Below are positions 8,277-17,706 of a stretch of DNA of 64,000 nucleotides, one piece after another; positions within the stretch are counted from its first letter, which is position 1; every line of letters begins with the position of its first letter. The position numbers and the translations under genes were made by a program. Location: contig CP148265.1 in NCBI GenBank assembly GCA_045345765.1, forward strand, positions 682,001-746,000, in the 5' to 3' direction. The notes beneath the pieces were generated by a model. It searched no databases, was not told the origin of the DNA, and was given only the letters and a program-made list of their open reading frames with translations. This DNA is from JAOARY01 sp045345765 (GTDB lineage Bacteria; Bacillota; Clostridia; Peptostreptococcales; Peptostreptococcaceae).

Positions 8277-8968
8277 TAATTTTCATCCTTTATTATATAT
8301 CCAACACCTCTTACTGTGTGTATTATTTTTTCTTTATAAAAATCATCTAATTTTGATCTTAAATATCTTATATATACATCCACAATATTTGTATCTCCAT
8401 AAAAATCATATCCCCAAACTTTTTGCAATATACTTTCTCTACTAACTACTATATTTTTATTATTAAGAAGATATTCAAGCAAATCAAATTCTTTTTTAGT
8501 AAGTTCTACTTCAGTATCTAAATATTTTACTATTCTTTTGTCCAGATCCATTTCTAATTTTCCTAAAGAAATTGAATTTGTAGTATTTTCTTTTTTAGTC
8601 TCTGTATTTTTCCTTAAAGTTGCTCTTATTCTTGCTAATAATTCTTCAATAGCAAAAGGTTTTGTCATATAATCATCCGCACCTAAATCTAATCCCATAA
8701 CTTTATCTAGAGTATCATCTTTTGCTGTTAACATTATTATTGGGATTAAGCTTTCTTTTCTTATTCGTCTGCAAACTTCCATTCCATTTAATTTTGGAAG
8801 CATTATATCTAAAATTATAAGGTCTATATCCTCATTCAATGCTTTTTGTAAACCATCTCTGCCATCAAAAGCTTTTATTACATCATAGCCTTCATAATTA
8901 AGTTCTAATTCTAAAAATCTAGCAATAGCTTCTTCATCTTCAACTATTAAGATTTTCTTCTTCTCCAT
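8276..8968 (-). CDS. OmpR/PhoB-family response regulator
   Basis: A 230-aa regulator: receiver domain at residues 1-120 with the acidic pair in VEDEE, phosphoacceptor Asp in DLIILDIMLP, Thr in IIMLTAKDD and Lys in MTKPF. A winged-helix DNA-binding domain follows, with VELTKKEFDLLEYLL and the recognition region DVYIRYLRSKLDD. The start MEKKKILIVEDEE at 8968 behind GGTGG fits the family better than upstream in-frame ATGs. It is the cognate partner of the overlapping kinase gene. Only 44 nt separate it from the OCD-gene terminator, so its promoter must be short or overlap. Confidence 0.92.
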   Translation of the reverse strand: MEKKKILIVEDEEAIARFLELELNYEGYDVIKAFDGRDGLQKALNEDIDLIILDIMLPKLNGMEVCRRIRKESLIPIIMLTAKDDTLDKVMGLDLGADDYMTKPFAIEELLARIRATLRKNTETKKENTTNSISLGKLEMDLDKRIVKYLDTEVELTKKEFDLLEYLLNNKNIVVSRESILQKVWGYDFYGDTNIVDVYIRYLRSKLDDFYKEKIIHTVRGVGYIIKDEN

Positions 8969-9011
8969 ATCTTCACCACCCTTTTTCATCTTATACCCTT
9001 TATTATAAAGC

Positions 9012-9047
9012 AAAATAGCTTAAAAACTCATGCTTTTAAGCTATTTT
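9012..9047. terminator. Terminator after the OCD-family gene
   Basis: AAAATAGCTTAAAA pairs with CTTTTAAGCTATTTT around a short loop, 14 nt past the OCD-family stop codon. Confidence 0.7.
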
Positions 9048-9060
9048 AATATAATTCTAA

Positions 9061-10047
9061 TTAAAATTTAATAAAAATTCCACAACTTAATTCTTTTGCC
9101 TTTTTATAAATTTCATAAGCTGCTAATAAGTCTAATATACCTGCTCCAACAGATTTAAAAAAAGTTATTTCATCCTTATTCTCTCTTTTTTTAGCCTTAT
9201 TATTAATTAAATCACCAATTTCTCCAGTAACTATATTCTCATCAAACAATTTATCATTAAAAGGTATTATAAAGTCTCCAGCTTCATTTAAAACCCCTTC
9301 TTTAGTATCTACATAGACCAAAGAAGAGCTTAATATTAAATCACTCGACACTTCTCTCATATTAGGTAAATATGAACCCATAGAATTGATATGTGCTCCT
9401 TTTTTTACATATTCAAAATCAAATAAAGGTTTATTCGAACTTGTTATACAATTTATTATATCAGAATCTTTTATTGCTTCTTTTGAATCTTTTATTGGTA
9501 TCAAATCACAATTTAAATCCAATTGCATTTTCATTCTTTTACAAAAAGAAACAGCATTAGAATAAGTTTTGCTACAAACTCTTATTTCTTTTAAATCCCT
9601 GACTGCAATCATTGCCTCTAATTGTTTTTTAGCTTGAGAACCAGTTCCAAATAATGTTGCTATTTTACTATCTTTATTTGAAAGCAAATCTATTGCAAGT
9701 CCAGCTAATGCACCTGTTCTTAATTTTGTAAGATAAGTTCCATCCATCAAAGAAATAACATCACCAGTTTTACCATCCATTAATAGCATCTTTGATGGTA
9801 CAACTTCTTTATTTAATTCTTTATTATTAGGAAAAACACTTACAATTTTTAGACCTATACTATCTAATTTCTCAACATAAGAAGGCATAAATAAAGAAAT
9901 TCCATTTTCTTTATCTACTTTTATACTTGATCTTAAAGGATTTATCGCTTCATTATTAGAATATATTGAAAGTGCATCTTTACAAGAATTTATAATATCT
10001 TTTATATTTACAACCTTATCTATATCTTCTTTTTTTAAAATAATCAC
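9061..10047 (-). CDS. Ornithine cyclodeaminase / mu-crystallin family protein
   Basis: A 328-aa NAD(P)-dependent enzyme of the OCD/mu-crystallin family. Features include PLRSSI near residue 40, SKMLLMDGKTGDVISLMDGTYLT with the family DG motif, RTGALAGLA, the Rossmann glycine motif ATLFGTGSQAKKQLEA, and NSMGSYLPNMREV. Substrates in the family include ornithine, alanine/pyruvate, lysine (to pipecolate) and Delta1-pyrroline-2-carboxylate; the residues seen do not decide between them. I use GTG 10047 behind AAAGGAG, because the ATG at 10098 has no ribosome site and gives an atypical tail. It is divergent from the dockerin-transglutaminase gene. Confidence 0.85.
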   Translation of the reverse strand: MIILKKEDIDKVVNIKDIINSCKDALSIYSNNEAINPLRSSIKVDKENGISLFMPSYVEKLDSIGLKIVSVFPNNKELNKEVVPSKMLLMDGKTGDVISLMDGTYLTKLRTGALAGLAIDLLSNKDSKIATLFGTGSQAKKQLEAMIAVRDLKEIRVCSKTYSNAVSFCKRMKMQLDLNCDLIPIKDSKEAIKDSDIINCITSSNKPLFDFEYVKKGAHINSMGSYLPNMREVSSDLILSSSLVYVDTKEGVLNEAGDFIIPFNDKLFDENIVTGEIGDLINNKAKKRENKDEITFFKSVGAGILDLLAAYEIYKKAKELSCGIFIKF

Positions 10048-10295
10048 AAAATCAACTCCTTTATTTTCTTTATTTATAAGCTTATCATCTATGTACATAA
10101 TTTAAAAGTTTTTAGTACAAATATAAATATAATTTTATTTTAATTCAAATCAAATAAGGATTTATCCTTCTTAAATTAGTTACTATTAACTATTAAAATA
10201 TTATTAATTAATGCGAATTAATCATTTCTTTTTTCTTTTTAATTTTATATCATAGTTTTATGCCAAAAAATAAATATAAGGAGTGTATTAAAAAT

Positions 10296-13097
10296 ATGTG
10301 TATTAAAAAAACAAAAAAAATTACCTCATTAGCACTTTTAACAACTTTATTTGCTTCTTGCATTAATTATTCACATGCAAATGAATTAATCTTAGGAGAT
10401 ATTAATGGTGATAATGTCGTAAATCAAACAGATCTTGATTATGCAAATGCAATGTCAAAAATGGATGTATATGAAAACGGCTGGGAGAGATTTGTAAGCA
10501 AAATTGATTTTGATTCTGATAATAAAATTACAGAATATGATATTGATGAAATTAAAAAAATAATAAACAAAAAAGAAATTATAAAAGAAGATAATAAAGC
10601 TAATTTAGAAACAGAAGATAAACTGGTTTCATCAAATGAAAATAACAATAGCAATAACTCTAATTTATCAAAAGAAGATAGTTCAACTAAGGAAAATATA
10701 AATAATGATTCTGTATCTTCTTATGATAGACTTATAAATGTTGATTATAGTATTGAATATACTGATTCTTATAGTGATTTTAATGATTATGAATACATTA
10801 AAATAATGATAGGTGATATTAATAATAATGGTCAAATAGAATCTAATGACTTAGATAGAGCTTATTCAATATATTATAAGCGTTTTTCTAATGATGATGA
10901 TAAATTAAAAGTTAGAATAGATATGGATAAAGATGGTTCTTTAACTCAAAATGATTTAGATATATTACAAAATTATGTTATAGGTGGTCAAAATAATAAT
11001 GAATATGTGTTAGAACCATATGGTCAATTAAACAATGAAAGAAGAGTATTGTTAGGAGATTTAGATAATAATAAAAGCATTGATGAAGGCGATTTAAATA
11101 GAGCTAAATATATGCTTAATAATGATAATTTAGGTATTATGAAACAATTCATAAATAGAGTTGATGTCGATTTAGATGGTTCTTTAACTCAAAATGATAT
11201 TGATTTACTTAAAAATTATGTAGATGGCAAAATATCTTCATTTAATCAAAAATATGCAAGCCCAGATATAAAACTTTCTTTAGAAGAAAGAAATCATTAT
11301 ATAAATGAATCTATAAAAAATAAAAGAAGTGATGTTTATAAAGATGTTACAAGAGAAAATAGACATCTTGATATAGATCATAATAATATTATTAATTTTG
11401 ATGATTTTTCAAAAATAAAAAATATTGTAAATTCAGATGAAGACGATAAACAAACCGCAGAATATAAAGCTCATTACAAAAGATATGAAGAAAAATCTGA
11501 TCTTTATAATGATGGTATTATTGATGTTAAAGATTTTGAAATAATAAAGCTATATTTAGAAGATACGATAAAAAATCCAACAAAAGAAGATTTTGATGCT
11601 TATTATGAAAGTATTAAAACCAATCTGCCTTATTTGCAAAAGATAAAAAATGCAGTATTTAATCATGAAGATAAGGTTGATTTAAGTGAATATCAAAATT
11701 TAAATTATGAAAAAGGTACAGGTTCATTATATGAGCTTATGAGATATGAACCATTATTGCAATTATATCTATCTTGTAATAATGGGGCTTTTTATAATGA
11801 AGTTGATATAAATAATAATAGACAAGTTGTGTTTAATTATTATAATTCAGAAGAAGACACATTAGAAATTGTAAATGCAGTTGATCAAAAAATTGATGAA
11901 ATTATAGAAAATATAATAACTGATGATATGTCTGATATAGATAAAGTATATGCTATAAGAGATTATATGGTTGAAAATGTTAAGTATGATCCCCAATTTG
12001 CAATAGACGGTGCTCCTGGACTTTCTCATTCTGCTTATAATGTACTTGTTGAAAATATAGGTGTTTGTGATGGTTTTTCTGGTGCTATGAAAATGATATT
12101 AGATAGGCTTGGAATAGAAAGCGAAATACTTTATGGTCATTCAATTGTAAGTGCTCATGCTTGGAATTTAATAACTATAGATGGTCTAACTTATCATATA
12201 GATATGACTTTAGAAATTAATTATCCAGATGAACCTTACAGATATATGTTTGTAAGTGATAAATCAATGGAATTAAACGGCTCTTATTGGAATAAAGATA
12301 TTTATGGTATTCATGAAAATGTTATGCCTAGAAATTCTGTAAGACTTTTTAATAAAGAAGATGTTTTTGATAAAATTGAAACTGCTTTAGCTGATTCTAA
12401 AGACGAGTTAACTATCAATTATAAATCAAATGATTTAGATGCTTTTGAAATTCAAAAATATTTTGCTGATAAAGATTTATTTGAAGTAAATGTTTCCATT
12501 AATGAAAAATATGAAAATTATACATTTGAAAACGGTGTAGAAAATCCATGCTTTATATATATAACAAATTTAAATTCAAATCCATTAAAAAAAGTAAATT
12601 CAATGTCTGATTTAATATTAGAATTTGAAAGAAATATAAATGAAGGAAATACTGAATTTAAAATATTTTATAATAATGATGATATAGATTATACAAATCT
12701 ACAAAAACTTATAATGGCTGAAAAAAATCAAAATCTAAAATTTGTGATAAACGAAGGAACTAATACAATTTGTAAAATGTTAAATGATAATACTCTAAGT
12801 AATTACGAAAATAATATGTTTATCAAATTTACAAATGTAGACACTAGTATAGAACCATTTTTTAATAAAGCTTATGTAATTAACTCTAAAGATGAACTTA
12901 GGGATGCTTTAAGAAATGGCTTTGAAAATAGTGATACACCTTTAATCTACTTAAAAAATTCCAATTTAAATAGAGCTTATGTTTATGATATATTACAAAA
13001 TTTAAATAAAAGAAATAATTTTTATTTAAATCCAGCTGATTATATTTTTGGTGATGATAGTAAAAATAATGATATGATATTAGAAATAATAGAATAA
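10296..13097 (+). CDS. Secreted protein with four dockerin modules, a transglutaminase domain and C-terminal repeats
   Basis: A 933-aa protein with a signal peptide at residues 1-28 (cut near SHA). Eight Ca-binding dockerin/EF-hand-like motifs form four pairs, near residues 34-85, 170-228, 252-310 and 357-421 (for example GDINGDNVVNQTDLD, DMDKDGSLTQNDLD). Between pairs 1 and 2 lies a Ser/Asn-rich linker. A transglutaminase-like domain has a visible catalytic triad: Cys591 in GVCDGFSGAM, His621 in SAHAWNLI and Asp636 in YHIDMTLE. The last ~240 residues form three loosely similar units of about 80 residues. No sortase or cell-wall anchor motif is seen. The ATG at 10296 follows AAGGAG. No cohesin partner lies in the window. 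Confidence 0.8.
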   Translation: MCIKKTKKITSLALLTTLFASCINYSHANELILGDINGDNVVNQTDLDYANAMSKMDVYENGWERFVSKIDFDSDNKITEYDIDEIKKIINKKEIIKEDNKANLETEDKLVSSNENNNSNNSNLSKEDSSTKENINNDSVSSYDRLINVDYSIEYTDSYSDFNDYEYIKIMIGDINNNGQIESNDLDRAYSIYYKRFSNDDDKLKVRIDMDKDGSLTQNDLDILQNYVIGGQNNNEYVLEPYGQLNNERRVLLGDLDNNKSIDEGDLNRAKYMLNNDNLGIMKQFINRVDVDLDGSLTQNDIDLLKNYVDGKISSFNQKYASPDIKLSLEERNHYINESIKNKRSDVYKDVTRENRHLDIDHNNIINFDDFSKIKNIVNSDEDDKQTAEYKAHYKRYEEKSDLYNDGIIDVKDFEIIKLYLEDTIKNPTKEDFDAYYESIKTNLPYLQKIKNAVFNHEDKVDLSEYQNLNYEKGTGSLYELMRYEPLLQLYLSCNNGAFYNEVDINNNRQVVFNYYNSEEDTLEIVNAVDQKIDEIIENIITDDMSDIDKVYAIRDYMVENVKYDPQFAIDGAPGLSHSAYNVLVENIGVCDGFSGAMKMILDRLGIESEILYGHSIVSAHAWNLITIDGLTYHIDMTLEINYPDEPYRYMFVSDKSMELNGSYWNKDIYGIHENVMPRNSVRLFNKEDVFDKIETALADSKDELTINYKSNDLDAFEIQKYFADKDLFEVNVSINEKYENYTFENGVENPCFIYITNLNSNPLKKVNSMSDLILEFERNINEGNTEFKIFYNNDDIDYTNLQKLIMAEKNQNLKFVINEGTNTICKMLNDNTLSNYENNMFIKFTNVDTSIEPFFNKAYVINSKDELRDALRNGFENSDTPLIYLKNSNLNRAYVYDILQNLNKRNNFYLNPADYIFGDDSKNNDMILEIIE

Positions 13098-13176
13098 TTT
13101 AAATATAGATAAAAAACAACTATCTTAAAATGATAATCATTTTAAGATAGTTGTTTTTTATCTATATTTAAATTAT
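13094..13176. repeat. 41-bp perfect inverted repeat with 1-nt loop
   Basis: Bases 13094-13134 are the exact reverse complement of 13136-13176, with a single A between them. The core is AACAACTATCTTAAAATGAT. The repeat spans the stop codon of the dockerin-transglutaminase gene and reaches into the last 35 nt of the convergent YdcZ-type gene. Its T-runs would serve as a terminator in both directions, but the perfect length is far beyond what termination needs. Confidence 0.85.
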
Positions 13177-13579
13177 ATAAAAGTCCCATAAAAATAATCG
13201 AAATTCCTATAAGCTGTTTCATATTTATATTGATTCCTAAAAAATAATCGATAGTAAGTCCTGTAAGTAATTGTCCTATGAAAATAAATAATGTTACATA
13301 TATTGAAGCCATATTTTTAACTAAGTGATTTCCTAAAATAACTACCATCACTCCAAGCATGCCTCCAAAATAAGCCCAAATCGGTACATTTAAAAAACTT
13401 TCTTTTTTAAAATTTAGAATCGAAGGATTTAAAATTATAAATGGTAGTAAAACCACCATTCCCGCTATAAAATTCATTCTACTACTTCTTAATAAATCTG
13501 TCTTAGATGAGTATTTTGAATTTAAGATAAAAGATATTATAGTTAAAAATCCTGATAAAAAAGCTATTAAATAAAACAT
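13142..13579 (-). CDS. YdcZ/DUF606 small DMT-type membrane protein, second of a pair
   Basis: A 145-aa membrane protein with five predicted hydrophobic segments, DUF606 (PF04657) family, part of the drug/metabolite transporter superfamily. Typical phrases are FIAGMVVLLPF, YFGGMLGVMVVILGNHLV and GQLLTGLTIDYFLG. Members often occur as adjacent, oppositely oriented partners forming a heterodimer (family knowledge), as here with the upstream gene 9 nt away. AGGAGGGG precedes the ATG. Its last codons lie inside the 41-bp palindrome. The substrate is unknown. Confidence 0.8.
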   Translation of the reverse strand: MFYLIAFLSGFLTIISFILNSKYSSKTDLLRSSRMNFIAGMVVLLPFIILNPSILNFKKESFLNVPIWAYFGGMLGVMVVILGNHLVKNMASIYVTLFIFIGQLLTGLTIDYFLGININMKQLIGISIIFMGLLYNLNIDKKQLS

Positions 13580-13588
13580 TTGCCCCTC

Positions 13589-14017
13589 CTAAAAATTCAT
13601 AATATAAATACCTATGAAAATCATAAAAATACCTATAAATTTTTCTTTTTTGAATAAATATTTTTTTACTCCAAAAATTCCAAAGTGATCAATCAATGAT
13701 GATGCTATTATTTGACCGATCAAAACAAGTGCTATTAATGCAGATACCGTTATATGTTTTAGACATATTATATTAGAATATACAACTAAAAATCCTGCAA
13801 CACCTCCAAAATAATAATAAATAGGTATACTCTTATCAATTTTTTTTATATTTAATTTTTTTTCCTTTATTATAAGAATTAAAGAAGAAAATAATATTCC
13901 AACCATATTAATTATAAGTATTGATTGAAAACCTTTAAGAAAATTTCCTAAATATCCATTACAAAATACCATTACAGCTATTATAAAGCCATTTATTAAT
14001 CCTAATATTCCAAACAT
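13589..14017 (-). CDS. YdcZ/DUF606 small DMT-type membrane protein, first of a pair
   Basis: A 142-aa partner of the neighbouring DUF606 gene, with five hydrophobic segments. The family phrase YYFGGVAGFLVVYSNIICLKH is cited here as YYFGGVAGFLVVYSN, followed by ALIALVLIGQIIASSLIDHFG. It has a strong AAAGGAGGA site and no gene upstream on the same strand, so it is probably the first gene of a two-gene transcript. Likely an exporter half; substrate unknown. Confidence 0.8.
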   Translation of the reverse strand: MFGILGLINGFIIAVMVFCNGYLGNFLKGFQSILIINMVGILFSSLILIIKEKKLNIKKIDKSIPIYYYFGGVAGFLVVYSNIICLKHITVSALIALVLIGQIIASSLIDHFGIFGVKKYLFKKEKFIGIFMIFIGIYIMNF

Positions 14018-14187
14018 AAATTCCTCCTTTTTTTAATATATTATCATCTATAAAAATATAAAAAAATGACACATGTCATTTTTTTATATAAAATAAATAA
14101 TAATTTTACTTATTATTTATTTTTAAATATTTGGGTAATAATCTAATAAAATGTATATACTCCGCAATAGAAAGGTAGTTGATTTAT

Positions 14188-15612
14188 ATGATGATAGATT
14201 ATTTTGGATATTTTCTTCTTCTTATATTTTTCTTTACAGTTATGAGCAATCCAATTCCTTTTTATCAAAAATTCATAAATTTAGCTTTAGCATTCATGCT
14301 AATATATACTAGATATAATATGAAAAAGGAATATGACAAAAAATTAAAAGAAGAGCAAATTGATCCTATAACAAAAATACCAAATAGAAAAGGGTTTTTG
14401 GATATTATAGATAAAACAATAAAATCGAAAGAAGAATTTGCCTTTGTTTATATAGACATTAATGATTTCAAATCTATAAATGACTCTTATGGTGAAGAAT
14501 TTGGAGACTATGTTCTTACAGAAATTGCTTTTCGATTAAAAAATCGATTGACTGAAAATGATTCCATAGGAAGAATGGATTCTGATGAGTTTGCAATAAT
14601 ATTATCTAAAAAAAATCCAGAAAACTCAAAAGAATTCATAATAGATTTTTTGGAGAGTATTGATATTAATTTAGAAATATACAAAAAAATATACTTAGCA
14701 TGTGGTGTTAGTTATTATCCTTACGATGATAAAAAATGTGAAAAATTACTCTTAAAATCTCATATGGCAACCTATGAATCTAAAAAAATAACAAAGGAAA
14801 AAAATGTTGTAAATTTTTATAACGAACCTATGAGTAAAAACTATTTAGTTCCTGATATATTAAAAGAAGAATTAAAAAGTGCAATTCTTGGTGAAGAATT
14901 ATTTTTGGTATATCAACCTGTTATGAATTTAAAAAGTAATGAATTAATCTCTTTAGAATCTCTTATTAGATGGAAAAAAGATGAAGAAATTATATATCCA
15001 GATAAATTCATCCCCTTTAGTGAAGAAAGTGATTTAATATTAAAAATAGATCAGATGGTTCTTAATTTAGTGTGTAGACAAATAAGAATGTGGTTAAATG
15101 AAGGTTATGATGTTAAACCCGTTTCTGTAAATGTTTCAGCTAAAACATTCTCCGAAGAAACACTTGTAAAAGATGTTTTAAAGAACTTAGAGATGTATGC
15201 TATAAATCCAAAATACATTGCATTAGAAATAACAGAATCAGCATTTTTAAAAAATAAAATTGGAGCAATTGAACAGATGAAAAAACTAAAAGAAATAGGA
15301 TTAAAAATATATCTAGATGACTTTGGTAAGGGTTATTCTCAAATAACTAGTCTAAAAAACTATCCTGTTGATGTTTTAAAAATAGATAGAGATTTTATAA
15401 AAAATATTGGAGAAAACCATATAGATGAAGTTGTAATTAACTATACTATACAACTGGGCAAAACTCTTGATAAAATAATAGTTGCTGAAGGTGTCGAAAC
15501 TGAGGAACAATTAAATTATTTAATAAAAAATAATTGTGATAGAGTTCAAGGCTATTATTATTCAAAACCTCTTACAACTGAAGACTTTGAAAAAAAATAT
15601 TATAAAACATAA
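14188..15612 (+). CDS. GGDEF-EAL protein with degenerate GGDEF, probable c-di-GMP phosphodiesterase
   Basis: A 474-aa protein. One or two membrane segments occupy residues 1-48. A diguanylate-cyclase fold follows, but the active-site GGDEF reads MDSDEF, so cyclase activity is unlikely. The EAL domain keeps its metal and catalytic set: ESL in place of EAL (Glu kept), SVNVSAKTF, LEITESAFL, LDDFGKGYS, VLKIDRDFI, VAEGVET and RVQGYYYSKPL. It is therefore probably a c-di-GMP hydrolase, with the GGDEF acting as a regulatory domain. ATG 14188 is preferred over TTG 14179, which lies only 3 nt after AAAGG. It stands alone between terminators. Confidence 0.85.
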   Translation: MMIDYFGYFLLLIFFFTVMSNPIPFYQKFINLALAFMLIYTRYNMKKEYDKKLKEEQIDPITKIPNRKGFLDIIDKTIKSKEEFAFVYIDINDFKSINDSYGEEFGDYVLTEIAFRLKNRLTENDSIGRMDSDEFAIILSKKNPENSKEFIIDFLESIDINLEIYKKIYLACGVSYYPYDDKKCEKLLLKSHMATYESKKITKEKNVVNFYNEPMSKNYLVPDILKEELKSAILGEELFLVYQPVMNLKSNELISLESLIRWKKDEEIIYPDKFIPFSEESDLILKIDQMVLNLVCRQIRMWLNEGYDVKPVSVNVSAKTFSEETLVKDVLKNLEMYAINPKYIALEITESAFLKNKIGAIEQMKKLKEIGLKIYLDDFGKGYSQITSLKNYPVDVLKIDRDFIKNIGENHIDEVVINYTIQLGKTLDKIIVAEGVETEEQLNYLIKNNCDRVQGYYYSKPLTTEDFEKKYYKT

Positions 15613-15684
15613 GAATAATTAAATTTTATTCTTTAAATTACTCTAATAAAAAAACTTTCTTTATATAAACTTTATATTCACAAC

Positions 15685-15783
15685 AAAAGGCTATTTAAAA
15701 ACTTATTTACTAAGCTATAGTATAAGATTAAAATCAAAATTTTCTGCTATATATTAGCATAAAAAGAATTTAATAGCCTTTTT
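15685..15783. terminator. Two-tier hairpin between GGDEF-EAL gene and tyrS
   Basis: The outer arms AAAAGGCTATT and AATAGCCTTTTT enclose a second, smaller inverted region (AAGCTATAGTATAAG against GCTATATATTAGC). It serves convergent genes. The same nested design recurs at 20777, 24048 and 31680. Confidence 0.6.
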
Positions 15784-15822
15784 AATATTTTATTATTCCA
15801 AAATCAACTCAATAGATTTTAG

Positions 15823-17055
15823 TTATTTTAAATTAATTCTATAAAAAGATTTTTTTCCTTTTTTGATAGTTATCATATCATCTTTAAAATCTTCTAATGT
15901 CACCATTTTATTTATATCAGTTACTTTTTCATCTTGAAGTGCAACTCCATTTTGTTTTATAAGTCTTCTTCCTTCACTCTTAGATGGGATTAATTTAACT
16001 TCTACCATTAAATCTAATATATTTATCCCCTCTTCAAAAACTGCTCTTTCATAATCTGATGAAGGTATTGATTTTGAATCCCCTGCATTTTCAAATAAAG
16101 CTCTCGCTGCATCTTGAGCCTTTTTAGCTTCTTCTTGCCCATGAACTAAAGTTGTTACTTCATAAGCTAATACTTCTTTAGCCTTATTTATTTTAGCCCC
16201 TTCTAAAGAAGCTAATTTTTCTACTTCATCCATTGGTAAGAATGTTAATAATGATAAACAGTTTCTAACATCCGCATCATCAACATTTCTCCAGTATTGG
16301 TAAAACTCGTATGGTGTTGTTTTTTCTTTGTCTAACCATAATGCACCCTTTTCAGTCTTACCCATTTTTTTACCTTCTGATGTTGTAAGTAAAGTAAATG
16401 TCATACCAAAAGCATCTTTACCTTCTACTCTTCTTATTAAATCAACTCCACCAAGAATATTAGACCATTGGTCATCTCCACCCATTTCCATCTTACAGTC
16501 AAATCTCTTATTAAGCTCTAAAAAATCGTAAGATTGCATTATCATATAATTAAATTCCAAAAAAGATAATCCTTTTTCCATTCTGCTCTTAAAACACTCC
16601 GCTCCAAGCATTCTATTTACAGAGAAATGTCTTCCTATACTTCTTAAGAAAGGTATATAGTCTAAATCCATAAGCCAATCAGCATTATTAACCATTATAG
16701 CTTTATCATCCGAGAAATCTAAGAATGATGATAATTGCTTTTTGAAACAATTTGCATTATGGTTTATAGTTTCATCGGTCATCATCTTTCTCATATCTGT
16801 TTTTCCTGTTGGATCTCCAACCATTGCAGTCCCTCCACCAATAAGTACAATTGGTCTATGACCTGCCATTTGAAGATGCTTCATAGCTATTGCTTGAAGA
16901 AAATGTCCAACATGTAAACTATCCGCTGTTGGATCAAAACCTATATAAAAAGTAACTTTTTCCTTTCCTAAAAGTTCTCTAATCTCATTTTCATGTGTTG
17001 TTTGTTTTATAAATCCACGTTCTTTTAAAATATCAAAAACATTTCTATTTTCCAT
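15823..17055 (-). CDS. tyrS: Tyrosyl-tRNA synthetase
   Basis: A 410-aa class I aminoacyl-tRNA synthetase that charges tRNA-Tyr. It has the HIGH-like motif [34 protein letters not shown], and the KMSKS-like loop as [12 protein letters not shown] (KMGKT). A C-terminal S4 RNA-binding domain runs from about residue 340 ([21 protein letters not shown]). Length is normal. GAGGAGG precedes the ATG. Expression is controlled by the T-box leader immediately upstream. Confidence 0.97.
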   Translation of the reverse strand: MENRNVFDILKERGFIKQTTHENEIRELLGKEKVTFYIGFDPTADSLHVGHFLQAIAMKHLQMAGHRPIVLIGGGTAMVGDPTGKTDMRKMMTDETINHNANCFKKQLSSFLDFSDDKAIMVNNADWLMDLDYIPFLRSIGRHFSVNRMLGAECFKSRMEKGLSFLEFNYMIMQSYDFLELNKRFDCKMEMGGDDQWSNILGGVDLIRRVEGKDAFGMTFTLLTTSEGKKMGKTEKGALWLDKEKTTPYEFYQYWRNVDDADVRNCLSLLTFLPMDEVEKLASLEGAKINKAKEVLAYEVTTLVHGQEEAKKAQDAARALFENAGDSKSIPSSDYERAVFEEGINILDLMVEVKLIPSKSEGRRLIKQNGVALQDEKVTDINKMVTLEDFKDDMITIKKGKKSFYRINLK

Positions 17056-17100
17056 GATTTTTAATCCTCCTCTATATAAATATATTAATTTTTTGTATAA

Positions 17101-17330
17101 AAAAAGACCTAGTACGTCCTAATAAGGACGAACTAAGTCGTGGTACCACCTTAATTTATCAATATAAATATTGACCTCTTTAGAATATAACGGTTCTAAT
17201 CGCTTAGTAGTTAACTAAGTAGCTTAGATATGCAATTCATTTTTTATGTTCTAAATATCTTTCACCAACCGATATTCTCTCTTTATTTGTAACCATAAAA
17301 AACTAATATTATCTTCATCGCTATTATTAA
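17101..17330 (-). promoter_or_regulatory. T-box riboswitch of tyrS
   Basis: Read on the minus strand, the leader has a Stem I beginning GCGATGAAGA, the AGAGAG segment and GGTTGGTGAAA apical loop, and then the T-box proper AAGGTGGTACCACG. The terminator GACTTAGTTCGTCC...GGACGTACTAGGTC plus T-run occupies 17103-17139. The leader reads uncharged tRNA and is expected to respond to tyrosine. I could not place a Tyr specifier codon with confidence. Confidence 0.92.
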
Positions 17331-17335
17331 ATTTC

Positions 17336-17706
17336 TAATGAATAAAATCTTATCATAAAATAAATCAAAAAACAATATGTTTTTAAATATTCAATTTGTA
17401 TAATTTTCTTTTTATGGCATTTGTCTTTTTTATAATTTTTATATAATTTTTAATTATAATTTTAATTTTAAAAAATAAAATTATATAAATATAACAATTT
17501 TTATTTTATTCGGATTACTTTTTCTATTTTTATATAAAAATTATTTTTTAAATTTCTTTCTGCCTATTTTCTTTGTTTTTTTTATAGTTCTTGGATACTA
17601 TTTATGTAAATTTTAAGTATTAAGAATTTACTTATTTTTTTTATAGTGTAATATGTTTATTTGCAAAGGTTTAATTTTGCGAATAAAATTTTGGGAGGAA
17701 TTTAAT
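17336..17706. other. AT-rich intergenic region upstream of collagenase 1
   Basis: This region carries the promoters for tyrS (leftward) and collagenase 1 (rightward); I find no gene. Near the collagenase start it has ATGTTTATTTGC ... GCGAATAAA. A related ATGTTTATTT ... CGAATAAA lies at about 21064-21085 before collagenase 2, so a shared control site is possible. Confidence 0.4.

Noticed and set aside
17101..17330. Tyr specifier codon in the tyrS T-box
   Set aside because: I could not find TAC or TAT at a convincing specifier position by eye, so the tyrosine assignment rests on the gene and not on the leader.
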